From positions 3,524,501 through 3,588,500 of the forward strand of contig NZ_CP071839.1 in the NCBI RefSeq assembly GCF_017526105.1: 64,000 bases of DNA, given 5' to 3'. Origin of the DNA: Streptomyces cyanogenus. Its GTDB lineage: Bacteria > Actinomycetota > Actinomycetes > Streptomycetales > Streptomycetaceae. The position numbers and the translations under genes were made by a program. Shown here piece after piece: positions 33,448-42,228 of this stretch; within the stretch, counting starts at the first letter, position 1, and every line of letters begins with the position of its first letter. The notes below the pieces were generated by a model, which worked only from the letters and a program-made list of their open reading frames with translations, was not told the origin of the DNA and made no database searches.

Positions 33448-34788
33448 ATGACCGTCAACGACGATGTCCTGCTTGTCCACGGCGGAACCCCGCTGGAGGG
33501 CGAGATCCGTGTCCGCGGTGCGAAGAACCTCGTACCGAAGGCCATGGTCGCCGCCCTGCTGGGCGGCGAGCCGAGCCGACTGCGCAATGTTCCGGACATC
33601 CGTGACGTGCGGGTCGTCCGCGGCCTGCTCCAGCTGCACGGGGTGACGGTCCGTCCGGGCGAGGAGCCCGGCGAGCTGGTGCTGGACCCGACGCGGGTCG
33701 AGAGCGCCAACGTGGCCGACATCGATGCCCACGCGGGTTCCAGCCGGATCCCGATCCTCTTCTGCGGTCCGCTGCTGCACCGCCTCGGCCACGCGTTCAT
33801 CCCGGGTCTCGGCGGCTGCGACATCGGCGGCCGCCCCATCGACTTCCACTTCGACGTGCTGCGGCAGTTCGGCGCGGTCATCGAGAAGCGGGCGGACGGC
33901 CAGTACCTGGAGGCCCCGCAGCGGCTGCGCGGTACGAAGATCCGGCTGCCGTACCCGTCCGTCGGCGCGACCGAGCAGGTGCTGCTGACGGCCGTACTGG
34001 CCGAAGGCGTCACGGAGTTGTCCAACGCGGCCGTCGAGCCGGAGATCGAGGACCTCATCTGCGTGCTGCAGAAGATGGGCGCGATCATCGCGATGGACAC
34101 CGACCGCACGATCCGCATCACGGGTGTGGACAAGCTCGGCGGTTACACCCACCGCGCCCTTCCCGACCGCCTGGAGGCCGCCTCCTGGGCCTCCGCGGCC
34201 CTCGCGACCAACGGCAACATCTACGTGCGCGGCGCCCAGCAGCGCTCGATGATGACGTTCCTGAACACCTACCGGAAGGTGGGCGGTGCCTTCGAGATCG
34301 ACGACGAGGGCATCCGCTTCTGGCACCCCGGCGGGCAGCTGAAGTCCATCGCGCTGGAGACCGACGTGCACCCCGGTTTCCAGACCGACTGGCAGCAGCC
34401 GCTGGTGGTGGCCCTCACCCAGGCCACGGGGCTGTCCATCATCCACGAGACGGTCTACGAGTCCCGGCTGGGCTTCACCTCCGCGCTGAACCAGATGGGC
34501 GCGCACATCCAGCTCTACCGCGAGTGCCTGGGCGGCTCCGCCTGCCGCTTCGGCGCGCGCAACTTCCTGCACTCCGCGGTCGTCTCGGGCCCCACCCGGC
34601 TCCAGGGCTCCGACCTGGTCATCCCCGACCTGCGCGGCGGCTTCTCGTACCTCATCGCGGCCCTGGCCGCCGAGGGCACGTCCCGCGTCCACGGCATCGA
34701 CCTGATCAACCGCGGCTACGAGAACTTCATGGAGAAGCTCATGGAGCTGGGGGCGAAGGTCGAGCTGCCCGGCAAGGCGCTCGGCTAG
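33448..34788 (+). CDS. murA: UDP-N-acetylglucosamine 1-carboxyvinyltransferase
   Basis: A 446-residue EPSP-synthase-fold enzyme that transfers enolpyruvate to UDP-GlcNAc, the first committed step of peptidoglycan synthesis in the cytoplasm. The conserved RVRGAKNLVPKAMVAALL start, the active-site loop FIPGLGGCDIGGRPIDFH with catalytic Cys124, and the C-terminal DLRGGFSYLIAALAAEGTSRVHG are all present. Cys rather than Asp at the loop implies normal fosfomycin sensitivity. It ends at a strong terminator shared with nothing else forward. Upstream, TTGGAC near 33349 could be part of a promoter, but I cannot fix a start point. Confidence 0.97.
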   Translation: MTVNDDVLLVHGGTPLEGEIRVRGAKNLVPKAMVAALLGGEPSRLRNVPDIRDVRVVRGLLQLHGVTVRPGEEPGELVLDPTRVESANVADIDAHAGSSRIPILFCGPLLHRLGHAFIPGLGGCDIGGRPIDFHFDVLRQFGAVIEKRADGQYLEAPQRLRGTKIRLPYPSVGATEQVLLTAVLAEGVTELSNAAVEPEIEDLICVLQKMGAIIAMDTDRTIRITGVDKLGGYTHRALPDRLEAASWASAALATNGNIYVRGAQQRSMMTFLNTYRKVGGAFEIDDEGIRFWHPGGQLKSIALETDVHPGFQTDWQQPLVVALTQATGLSIIHETVYESRLGFTSALNQMGAHIQLYRECLGGSACRFGARNFLHSAVVSGPTRLQGSDLVIPDLRGGFSYLIAALAAEGTSRVHGIDLINRGYENFMEKLMELGAKVELPGKALG

Positions 34789-34805
34789 GCACCACGGACA
34801 CCGAG

Positions 34806-34839
34806 AAGGGCGGCCCCCCTCGACGGGGGGCCGCCCTTT
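34806..34839. terminator. murA terminator
   Basis: AAGGGCGGCCCCCC at 34806-34819 pairs exactly with GGGGGGCCGCCCTT at 34825-34838, followed by TTTC. It lies 18 bases past the murA stop and may also catch transcripts from the convergent HU gene. Confidence 0.85.
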
Positions 34840-34968
34840 CGACGTCTTCGGCCGGTTCGTGCCCGAAAAAGCGCGGGGAACTGCGCGGCCAGCCACAACC
34901 GGCCCGCAGTCACCCACGGCGCTCCATGCCACGGCGCGTCAGTGGGACGGCGCCTCCAGGCGGAGCGG

Positions 34969-35250
34969 TTACTTGCCCTTGGCGGCTTCCTTGAGCTTGC
35001 TGCCCGCGGTGACCTTCACGCTGTAGCCGGCCGGGATGTTGATGGGCTCGCCGGTCTGCGGGTTGCGCGCGGTGCGAGCGGCACGGTGGGTGCGCTCGAA
35101 GGTCAGGAAGCCGGGGATGGTGACCTTCTCGTCGCCCTTGGCGACGATCTCGCCGACGGTCTCGGCGAACGCGGCCAGCACGGCGTCGGCGTCCTTGCGG
35201 GTCACCTCGGCGCGGTCGGCCAGCGCGGCCACCAGCTCACTGCGGTTCAT
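34969..35250 (-). CDS. hup: DNA-binding protein HU
   Basis: A 93-residue histone-like protein of the bacterial HU/IHF family: MNRSELVAALADRAEVTRKDADAVLAAFAETV, then VTIPGFLTFERTHRAARTARNPQTGEPINIPAG, where the arm bends DNA at the conserved Pro. It is the short HU, without the Lys/Ala-rich C-terminal tail of the sporulation-associated HupS. The start ATG at 35250 has GGGAG upstream; the longer reading frame to 35376 runs through repetitive intergenic sequence. It compacts the nucleoid in vegetative hyphae. Confidence 0.96.
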   Translation of the reverse strand: MNRSELVAALADRAEVTRKDADAVLAAFAETVGEIVAKGDEKVTIPGFLTFERTHRAARTARNPQTGEPINIPAGYSVKVTAGSKLKEAAKGK

Positions 35251-35340
35251 GTTGTTACTCCCGTGTATTTCTTGCCGTTGGGGTGTGCCACGCGGCGGAG
35301 CCGCCCGAGGCACTGCGATGCCGATGCGCTCGCGCCCTTT

Positions 35341-35373
35341 GGGGTGCCCCCGGGGACGGAGTCCCTGGGGGAG
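35341..35373. repeat. Dispersed GC-rich hairpin sequence
   Basis: GGGGTGCCCCCGGGGACGGA through CTGGGGGAG can fold on itself and resembles the hairpin inside the mobile element at 9156-9184. It sits in the 321-base gap 35251-35571 upstream of HU, beside a smaller GGCGGAGCCGCC palindrome at about 35294. I see no gene in this gap. Confidence 0.6.
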
Positions 35374-35571
35374 CATCCTGCCCCTACCTGCGGCGGGAAA
35401 GCCAATCCGGCACCCGTAGGAGTCGTGAGAACACCCTGGGGAGTCACACGAAAAGCGCCCGCTCGGCCGTCACCCTAGAGTGCGCCCGGCATCAGGCCGT
35501 TCCACGACGCGCCGGTGCGGGGGCTGCCGTGGTGATGTTCACAGCCCCCAGCACACTACGACACGCCGTGC

Positions 35572-36987
35572 TCAGGCCGTCGCGCCGGCCGCCTTGGCGG
35601 CCTCCCGGACCGCCCCGGCGACCGCGCCCGCGACCTTGTCGTTGAAGACGCTGGGGATGATGTAGTTCGGGTTCAGCTCGTCCTCGGTGACCACGTCGGC
35701 GAGGGCCTTCGCGGCGGCGAGCATCATCTCGGTGTTCACCGTGCGGGACTGGGCGTCCAGCAGGCCGCGGAAGACACCCGGGAACACCAGCACGTTGTTG
35801 ATCTGGTTCGGGAAGTCCGAGCGGCCGGTGGCCACGACGGCCGCCGTCTGCCGGGCGATCGCCGGGTCGACCTCGGGGTCCGGGTTCGCGAGCGCGAACA
35901 CGATGGCGCCGTCGGCCATGGCGGCCACGTCGGCCCCGTCCAGGACGTTCGGGGCGGAGACGCCGATGAAGACGTCGGCCTCGCGCACGGCCTCCTTCAG
36001 GGTGCCGGTCAGGCCCTCGGGGTTGGTGTTGTCGGCGATCCAGCGCAGCGGCGAGTCGGCCGGGGCGTTCACAAGGTCCTCGCGGCCGGCGTGCACGACA
36101 CCGTGGATGTCGGCGACGACGGCGTTCTTCACGCCGGCGGCGATCAGCAGCTTGAGGATGGCCGTGCCGGCCGCACCGGCGCCGGACATGACGACCCGGA
36201 TGTTCTCGATGGCCTTGCCCGTGACGCGCAGGGCGTTGGTCAGGGCGGCGAGCACGACGATGGCGGTGCCGTGCTGGTCGTCGTGGAAGACGGGGATGTC
36301 GAGGGCCTCGCGCAGCCGGGCCTCGATCTCGAAGCAGCGCGGCGCGGAGATGTCCTCCAGGTTGATGCCGGCGAAGCCGGGGGCGATCGCCTTGACGATC
36401 TCCACGATGGCGTCGGTGTCCTGGGTGTCCAGGCAGATCGGCCAGGCGTCGATGCCGGCGAAGCGCTTGAAGAGGGCCGCCTTGCCCTCCATGACGGGCA
36501 GCGCGGCCTTGGGGCCGATGTTGCCGAGGCCGAGCACGGCGGAGCCGTCCGTCACGACCGCAACGGAGTTGCGCTTGATGGTGAGGCGGCGGGCGTCCTC
36601 GGGGTTCTCGGCGATGGCCATGCAGACGCGGGCCACACCGGGCGTGTAGACCATGGAGAGGTCGTCACGGTTGCGGATGGGGTGCTTCGACGCCATCTCG
36701 ATCTTGCCGCCGAGGTGCATCAGGAAGGTACGGTCCGAGACCTTGCCCAGCGTGACGCCCTCGATGCCGCGCAGCTCCTCGACGATCTCCTCGGCGTGGG
36801 CCGTGGAGCTGGCCGCGATGGTGACGTCGATACGGAGCTTCTCGTGACCGGACGCGGTGACGTCGAGGCCGGTCACCGAGCCTCCGGAGGACTCCACGGC
36901 GGTGGTGAGCTGCGAGACGGCGGTTCCGCTCGCGGGCACCTCCAGCCGGATCGTCATCGAGTAGGAGACGCTGGGCGCCGTTGCCAT
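35572..36987 (-). CDS. NAD-dependent malic enzyme with N-terminal ACT domain
   Basis: A 471-residue malate dehydrogenase (oxaloacetate-decarboxylating) producing pyruvate and reduced cofactor. Residues 1-85 look like an ACT regulatory domain (YSMTIRLEVPASGTAVSQLTTAVESSGGSVTGLDV). The malic domain has MVYTPGVARVCMAIAE and TDGSAVLGLGNIGPKAALPVMEGKAALFKRFAGIDAWPICLDT. The metal/substrate segment is INLEDISAPRCFEIE with FHDDQHGTAIVVLAAL. The nucleotide fold is VVMSGAGAAGTAILKLL. The ACT domain suggests allosteric control by an amino acid or other small ligand. The ATG at 36987 has GAGGAAG upstream. I recall the S. coelicolor orthologue as the NAD-specific one of two malic enzymes. Confidence 0.94.
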   Translation of the reverse strand: MATAPSVSYSMTIRLEVPASGTAVSQLTTAVESSGGSVTGLDVTASGHEKLRIDVTIAASSTAHAEEIVEELRGIEGVTLGKVSDRTFLMHLGGKIEMASKHPIRNRDDLSMVYTPGVARVCMAIAENPEDARRLTIKRNSVAVVTDGSAVLGLGNIGPKAALPVMEGKAALFKRFAGIDAWPICLDTQDTDAIVEIVKAIAPGFAGINLEDISAPRCFEIEARLREALDIPVFHDDQHGTAIVVLAALTNALRVTGKAIENIRVVMSGAGAAGTAILKLLIAAGVKNAVVADIHGVVHAGREDLVNAPADSPLRWIADNTNPEGLTGTLKEAVREADVFIGVSAPNVLDGADVAAMADGAIVFALANPDPEVDPAIARQTAAVVATGRSDFPNQINNVLVFPGVFRGLLDAQSRTVNTEMMLAAAKALADVVTEDELNPNYIIPSVFNDKVAGAVAGAVREAAKAAGATA

Positions 36988-37151
36988 GGCCGACTTCCTC
37001 TGCTTTCACCGTGGTGCGAGTTGTGCCGTCCGATCGTCGCACCTACCGCGGAGTACGCGGTAGTCGCCCTGGATTGCGGACGTTGTGTTCATGAGCGGTG
37101 CCTGATTTCGGAAAACCACTTCCACCATACGAGAACCGATCAGGCAAAGAA

Positions 37152-37185
37152 AGAGACCCACGTCACGGTCGTGACGTGGGTCTCT
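37152..37185. terminator. Terminator downstream of helD
   Basis: AGAGACCCACGTCAC (37152-37166) and GTGACGTGGGTCTCT (37171-37185) form a perfect 15-bp stem. It lies past the helD stop (37333) in the direction of its transcription and upstream of the malic enzyme. The remaining gap, 36988-37332, holds no gene and probably the malic enzyme promoter. Confidence 0.85.
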
Positions 37186-37332
37186 CCTCCGTTCATGACA
37201 CCGACCCGCCATGCTCGCCTCGCGGCAAGTGGTCCCTCTGAGGGACGAAGGTTGGGCCCGGGGGCTTGGATCGGGCCGGTGCCACACCCAGGCTAACAAA
37301 CGGATCCCGTAAGGCCATTCCCCAACGGGGAC

Positions 37333-39690
37333 TCAGTCCCGCAGCAGGTCCGGAACCCCCGCGGCGTCCGGCTCGTCCCGCTCGCCCGACACCACCGTGA
37401 GCTGCTGCGTGGCCCGGGTCAGCGCCACGTACAGCACGCGCAGGCCGGCCGGCGACTCGTCGGCGATCTCCGCGGGCGAGACGACGACCGTGGCGTCGTA
37501 CTCCAGGCCCTTGGCCTCCAGGCTGCCCAGGGCCACCACACGGTCGCCGAGCCCGGCCAGCCAGCGCCGGGCCTCCTCGCGCCGGTTCATCGCCACGACC
37601 ACGCCGACCGTGCCGTCCACCAGGTCCAGCAGCCGCTCGGCCTCGGCGCGCACGGTCCGCTCCAGGGAGTCCCGCAGGACCGCGCCGTGTTCGGCGTTCG
37701 TTCTCACGAAACGCGGCTCGACCCCGGTGGACCGCACGGCGGACGGCGCCTCGGAGCCGGGCATGGCGAGCGCGAGCACCTTCGCGGCCAGCTCGGCGAT
37801 CTCGGCAGGGTTGCGGTAGTTCACGGTGAGCTGGAAGCGGCGCCGGGGCCGGGTGCCGAGGGCCTCGTCGCGGGCCTCGGCCGCCTCGTCCGGGTCGGAC
37901 CAGGAGGACTGCGCCGGGTCCCCGACGACCGTCCAGGTGGCGTGCCGGCCGCGGCGGCCGACCATGCGCCACTGCATCGGCGTGAGGTCCTGCGCCTCGT
38001 CCACGATGACGTGTGCGTACTCGGTGCGCTCCTGCGCCAGCCGCTCGGCCCGCTCGCGCTGGGTCTCCTCGCGCACCGGCATCAGCTCCTCCAGTCCGGT
38101 GAGCTGGTCCAGCGGGTCGAGTTCGCGCTTCTTCCGGGGGCGGGCCGGGGCGCCGAGGATCGCCTGGAGCTCGTCGAGCATGGCGATGTCGTGCACGGAG
38201 TGACCGTCCCGCCTGAGCGAGCGGGCGACCCTGCGGACCTCGCCGGGGTTGAGGATCCGCCGGGCCCAGCGGCCCAGCCGCCTCTCGTCGGCCATCGCGG
38301 CGAGCACGGCCCTCGGGGTCAGCTCCGGCCACCAGGCGTCCAGGAACGCGAGGAAGGAGTCCTCGCCGGTGACGTCCTCGTCGAAGGACGAGCGCAGCTC
38401 GGCGGCCAGCTCCGGGTCGGTGTGCCGGGCGGCACCGCCGGACTTGGCCCACAGGGCGTCCAGCAGCAGTTTGCGGGCGCGCGGGCGGAGCAGGTTGACG
38501 GGCGCGGTGCCGCCGAGGGCGGTACGGCGGATACGTTCCAGCTCGTCGGCCTCCAGTTCGATCCGGCGCCCGAAGGCGACGACCCGCAGCCGGGCCGGCG
38601 GACCGGTGACCGTGTCCCCCTCCGCGGCGGCCGGGCCCAGCTCCAGGGCTCCCCGGGCGGCCTTGCGCAGCACCTTCAGCATCCGGTACGAGCCCTTGGC
38701 GCGGGCCACGGCCGGGGAGTCGTACAGGGTGGCCTCCGCGCCGTCGACCAGCGAGCCGATCGCGCGGATCGCGACCTGGCCCTCCTCGCCCAGCGAGGGC
38801 AGCACGCCCTCGGTGTAGGCGACGAGCAGCGGGGTCGGCGAGACGATCAGGATGCCGCCGGCGTAGCGTCTGCGGTCCTGGTAGAGCAGGTAGGCGGCGC
38901 GGTGCAGGGCGACGGCGGTCTTCCCGGTGCCCGGACCGCCCTCCACGTAGGTGACGGAGGCGGCGGGGGCCCGGATGACCAGGTCCTGCTCGGCCTGGAT
39001 GGACGAGACGATGTCCCGCATGGTGTGGCTGCGGGCCTGGCCGAGGGCGGCCATCAGGGCGCCGTCGCCGATGACGGGCAGCTCGCGGCCGTCGAGGAAG
39101 GCCGTCAGTTCCGGCCGCATCAGATCGTCCTCGACGCCCAGCACCCGGCGTCCCTTGGAACGGATGACCCGGCGCCGCACCACCCGCCCCGGGTCCACGG
39201 GCGTGGCCCGGTAGAAGGGGGCGGCGGCGGGGGCGCGCCAGTCGATGACCAGCGGGGAGTAGTCCTCGTCGAGGACGCCGATACGGCCGATGTGCAGGGT
39301 CTCGGCGATGTCGGCGGTGTTGTCCGGCCGCACCGCCCCCTCGGCCGGCTCCACCGCGGTGTAGGCCCCGTCCGGCCCCTTCCTGCCGTCCTTGCCGTGG
39401 AGCAGGTCGATCCGTCCGAAGAGGAAGTCCTCGAACTCGTTGTTCAGCCGGTTGAGGTGGACGCCGGCCCGGAAGACCTGCGCGTCCCGCTCGGCGAGTG
39501 CGCCCGGGGTGCCGACCTGACCGCGCTTGGCCGCGTCGTGCATCAGGAACTCGGCCTCGTGGATCTTCTCCTCCAGCCGCCGGTACACCCGGTCCAGGTG
39601 TTCCTGCTCGACGCTGATCTCCCGGTCACGGACGGAATCGTGTGCGTCGTGTACCGAGCCGACCGCGGACTGCTGAACCTGAGCGGCCAC
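37333..39690 (-). CDS. helD: HelD-type ATPase (RNA polymerase-associated UvrD-like helicase)
   Basis: A 785-residue SF1-like protein. A long N-terminal coiled-coil arm (VEQEHLDRVYRRLEEKIHEAEFLMHDAAKRGQ) precedes YVEGGPGTGKTAVALHRAAYLLY (Walker A), and later VIVDEAQDLTPMQWRMVGRRG (Walker B), VVGDPAQSSWSD and VLYVALTRATQQLTVVSGE. This layout is that of actinobacterial HelD, which binds RNA polymerase with its arms and clears stalled or rifampicin-blocked complexes rather than unwinding DNA. The start is a GTG at 39690 with AAGGGGG upstream. No rifamycin-associated element is recognisable upstream, so it may be the housekeeping paralogue. Confidence 0.88.
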   Translation of the reverse strand: MAAQVQQSAVGSVHDAHDSVRDREISVEQEHLDRVYRRLEEKIHEAEFLMHDAAKRGQVGTPGALAERDAQVFRAGVHLNRLNNEFEDFLFGRIDLLHGKDGRKGPDGAYTAVEPAEGAVRPDNTADIAETLHIGRIGVLDEDYSPLVIDWRAPAAAPFYRATPVDPGRVVRRRVIRSKGRRVLGVEDDLMRPELTAFLDGRELPVIGDGALMAALGQARSHTMRDIVSSIQAEQDLVIRAPAASVTYVEGGPGTGKTAVALHRAAYLLYQDRRRYAGGILIVSPTPLLVAYTEGVLPSLGEEGQVAIRAIGSLVDGAEATLYDSPAVARAKGSYRMLKVLRKAARGALELGPAAAEGDTVTGPPARLRVVAFGRRIELEADELERIRRTALGGTAPVNLLRPRARKLLLDALWAKSGGAARHTDPELAAELRSSFDEDVTGEDSFLAFLDAWWPELTPRAVLAAMADERRLGRWARRILNPGEVRRVARSLRRDGHSVHDIAMLDELQAILGAPARPRKKRELDPLDQLTGLEELMPVREETQRERAERLAQERTEYAHVIVDEAQDLTPMQWRMVGRRGRHATWTVVGDPAQSSWSDPDEAAEARDEALGTRPRRRFQLTVNYRNPAEIAELAAKVLALAMPGSEAPSAVRSTGVEPRFVRTNAEHGAVLRDSLERTVRAEAERLLDLVDGTVGVVVAMNRREEARRWLAGLGDRVVALGSLEAKGLEYDATVVVSPAEIADESPAGLRVLYVALTRATQQLTVVSGERDEPDAAGVPDLLRD

Positions 39691-39807
39691 CTGGCCCCCT
39701 TCTGACGTGCTGGGCAGCCGTCAACCGTACGCGAAGGGGACCCGTCAAAGCTACGGGGCGCCGCAGCCGCGGAGGCTGCAACGCCCCGGGAGGCGAGGCG
39801 GGTCGCG

Positions 39808-40638
39808 CTACGCCTGTACCTGCACGAGCTTCTTCCCCTCGAACGTCACGACCTCGAAGTGGTCGATCTCGTTCGGCTGGAAGGCCGCGGCACCACCGAT
39901 GTACAGCGGCTTCTTGGCGTCCTCGGTCTTGGCGTCCGGGATGCCGTATCCCCAGTTCGGCACGGACCAGGACGACATGGTCACGCGCTGCCCGTTCTTG
40001 GCGACCAGGACCAGGGAGCACTTGAGCGGCCCCTTGACGTTCTTCAGCTCCAGAACGGCCTGGGTCCCCCACTCCTTCGACGCCATGCCGACGGTCGCGC
40101 TGACCTGGGTCGACGCGTCCGTGGCGGACTTCTTGTCGGCCATGGTCCGGAAGGTCTGCTGGGCGGGCGTCGCCGCGACCTGCTGCCCGCCGTCCGAGCC
40201 GCCGTTCACCGCGACCGCGGCCAGCGGTCCGGCGATGATCAGCGCGGCCGCAGCAGCGATCATGTAGAAGCTGCGCCGGCGCTTCTGGGCGCGCTTCTCG
40301 GCGACCTCGTCGACCAGCTTCTCCACCAGCCGCGGGCTGGGCTTGGCGGACAGCGACTCGCCGATCGCGGGCGTGCTGCCGGAGCCGGGCAGGTCGGCGA
40401 GCGCGGCGAGCATCGGCTCCATCCCGGCCAGCTCGTCCAGCTGCTGGGCGCACCACTCGCAGCCGGCGAGATGCGCTTCGAAAGCGGTTGCCTCGGCGTC
40501 GTCGAGAATCCCGAGGGCGTAGGCGCCGACGGTCTCGTGCTCACTCGGCACCGAAGATCCCTGACTGGGGTTCATGGGCCCAGACATACCCGGACCAGTC
40601 GGTCCGAATCCCTGCATCCCCCCGTACCCGTTGCTCAT
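39808..40638 (-). CDS. rsuA: Anti-sigma factor RsuA (zinc-finger, membrane-bound)
   Basis: A protein of about 276 residues with the zinc-binding anti-sigma (ZAS) motif near residue 55: a His upstream and HLAGCEWCAQQL. One membrane helix follows (SFYMIAAAAALIIAGPLAAVAV), and the C-terminal half is an extracytoplasmic anti-sigma-K/RskA-like domain (VLELKNVKGPLKCSLVLVAKNGQRV, NEIDHFEVVTFEGKK). It holds the cognate sigma factor inactive until envelope stress. The ATG at 40638 overlaps the sigma gene stop (TGATG); a GTG at 40641 is an alternative. I recognise the pair as sigU-rsuA. Confidence 0.88.
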   Translation of the reverse strand: MSNGYGGMQGFGPTGPGMSGPMNPSQGSSVPSEHETVGAYALGILDDAEATAFEAHLAGCEWCAQQLDELAGMEPMLAALADLPGSGSTPAIGESLSAKPSPRLVEKLVDEVAEKRAQKRRRSFYMIAAAAALIIAGPLAAVAVNGGSDGGQQVAATPAQQTFRTMADKKSATDASTQVSATVGMASKEWGTQAVLELKNVKGPLKCSLVLVAKNGQRVTMSSWSVPNWGYGIPDAKTEDAKKPLYIGGAAAFQPNEIDHFEVVTFEGKKLVQVQA

Positions 40639-41219
40639 CACGCCGTCACCCCCCGCTCCTCCAGTGCCAGCTTCATCGATCGCAGGGCGTAGAACACCCG
40701 GGAACGGACGGTTCCGCTCGGTATGCCCAGTGTTTCGGCCGCCTCATTGACGGTACGCCCCTTGAAGTACGTCTCGACGAGCACCTCCCGGTGGGCCGGG
40801 GTCAGGTCGTCGAGCGCGTCCGACAGCGTCATCAGCCACAGCGCCTTGTCGATCTCGTCCTCCGCGGGGATGACCTCCAGCGGCGACGGATCGACCTCCT
40901 GCGGCCGGGCCTGCCGGCTGCGGTGGCCGTCGATGACGATGCGGCGCGCGACCGTCACCAGCCAGGGGCGTACCGAACCGGTCGCCCGATTGAGCTGACC
41001 GGCGTTCTTCCAGGCACGGATGAGCGTTTCCTGTACGACGTCCTCGGCACGCTGCCGGTCACCGGCGACCAGCCGCAGGACATACGCGAGCAGGGGCCCC
41101 GCGTGCTCCCGGTACAGGGCACGCATCAGCTCCTCGTCGGGTTCGGAAGGCTGCGATGAGGACATGCGATGTCGGGCCCTCGCTCCACGTTCATTGGCCA
41201 CGGCCGCATCCTTGCGCAC
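40638..41219 (-). CDS. sigU: ECF sigma factor SigU
   Basis: A 193-residue extracytoplasmic-function sigma factor. Region 2 is LMRALYREHAGPLLAYVLRLVAGDRQRAEDVVQETLIRAWKN, and region 4 is LTPAHREVLVETYFKGRTVNEAAETLGIPSGTVRSRVFYALRSMK. The GTG at 41219 has GGAGG five bases upstream; a GTG at 41198 (AAGGA) and an ATG at 41165 are in-frame alternatives. It is translationally coupled to its anti-sigma factor. From memory, S. coelicolor SigU overactivity blocks aerial growth and changes secretion. The 234 bases upstream may hold an autoregulated promoter that I could not identify. Confidence 0.92.
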   Translation of the reverse strand: MRKDAAVANERGARARHRMSSSQPSEPDEELMRALYREHAGPLLAYVLRLVAGDRQRAEDVVQETLIRAWKNAGQLNRATGSVRPWLVTVARRIVIDGHRSRQARPQEVDPSPLEVIPAEDEIDKALWLMTLSDALDDLTPAHREVLVETYFKGRTVNEAAETLGIPSGTVRSRVFYALRSMKLALEERGVTA

Positions 41220-41453
41220 GCCCACCTCCGGTGTCCGGGGGTTCCCCCAGTCGGTCGCTCGCCCACCTGTACGGACCCCGGTGCGCGAGCGTTCAAACCG
41301 GAGTGACAGATTTCTCCGAGGTGACGTGACGAGCGGGACATGGGCGCACATTCCCACCGCATGATCTTTACATTTCCGACACATCGCCGGAGCCGGTGCG
41401 CGATCCCCGTGTACGGGCCACCCAAACCCGGTGTTACGGAAATCACTTCCGTC

Positions 41454-42050
41454 TCAGGCTCGCGCCAGCGCCGCCCGCCGCCGGTGCCGGGCCACCCGCT
41501 CCCGGTTGCCGCACACCTCGCTGGAGCACCAGCGGCGGCGCCGGCCACGGGAGGTGTCGAGGTAGACGAGCGGACAGTGGTCCCCCTCGCACTCGCGTAC
41601 GGCGGCCCGCGCGACGGGATCGGTGAGCAGCTCGACGGCGTCCCGGGCGACCACCGCGAGCAGCGCGGCACAGCCGGGCGGCCCGGCCAACTCCCGTACG
41701 AGGCGGCCGTCCTCCCCGCGTACGGCGAGGGGCGCCGGGGTCGCGGCCCGCGCGGCCTCGTTCACCCGGGCCAGCGCACGTCCGTACGACGGCGTCTCCA
41801 CGCCTTGCATCCCGCGCACCAACAGCCCCACGTGCCCCCGCAGTTCCCGGAACCCGAGCAGCCACGAGTCGTCGGCATGCGCCAGGTGCACCGCGGCCGG
41901 CACGAGCCCCGCACCGGCGATCCAGGCGCGCAACGCCCCGATCCCGTCCAGCCGTTCCGCCGGATGGCTGGTCGCGAGCAGGTCCAGACAGATCCGTCCG
42001 GCGTCGAACCGCGGCTCGTACGAGGGCTTGGAGGCCGTACCCAGCGCCAT
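41454..42050 (-). CDS. CGNR zinc-finger protein
   Basis: A protein of about 198 residues with an ABATE-like N-terminal domain (RFDAGRICLDLLATSHPAERLDGIGALRAWIAGAGLV) and a C-terminal CGNR zinc finger: CEGDHCPLVYLDTSRGRRRRWCSSEVCGNRERVARHR, with four cysteines spaced as in the family. Such proteins are probable stress-induced transcription regulators. The ATG at 42050 is chosen; a GTG at 42074 would add eight residues. It lies alone between sigU and nnaR on the same strand with sizeable gaps, so it is likely transcribed independently. Confidence 0.85.
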   Translation of the reverse strand: MALGTASKPSYEPRFDAGRICLDLLATSHPAERLDGIGALRAWIAGAGLVPAAVHLAHADDSWLLGFRELRGHVGLLVRGMQGVETPSYGRALARVNEAARAATPAPLAVRGEDGRLVRELAGPPGCAALLAVVARDAVELLTDPVARAAVRECEGDHCPLVYLDTSRGRRRRWCSSEVCGNRERVARHRRRAALARA

Positions 42051-42228
42051 GTGCCTGTCACCGCCTAGGGTCACCAGGGTGGGAGCCGTCTCCCCCTCTC
42101 ACAGTGCCCTCCCGCACACGTCTCCGGAACCCCCCGTACCGCACGAGGCACCGCTCGCCGCCGCGCCGGCCCGTCCGGCCCGCCCCCGGCGGGGACTTCG
42201 GTGTCCGGAGCGTGGACCGGGCCCCGCC

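Noticed and set aside
35251..35376. N-terminal extension of HU
   Set aside because: The extension reads through repetitive intergenic DNA and HU proteins start at MNRSELV; a ribosome site precedes that ATG.
39691..39807. Rifamycin-associated element upstream of helD
   Set aside because: I looked for the inverted-repeat element known from helR promoters and found only an unrelated GCAGCC/GGCTGC hairpin.
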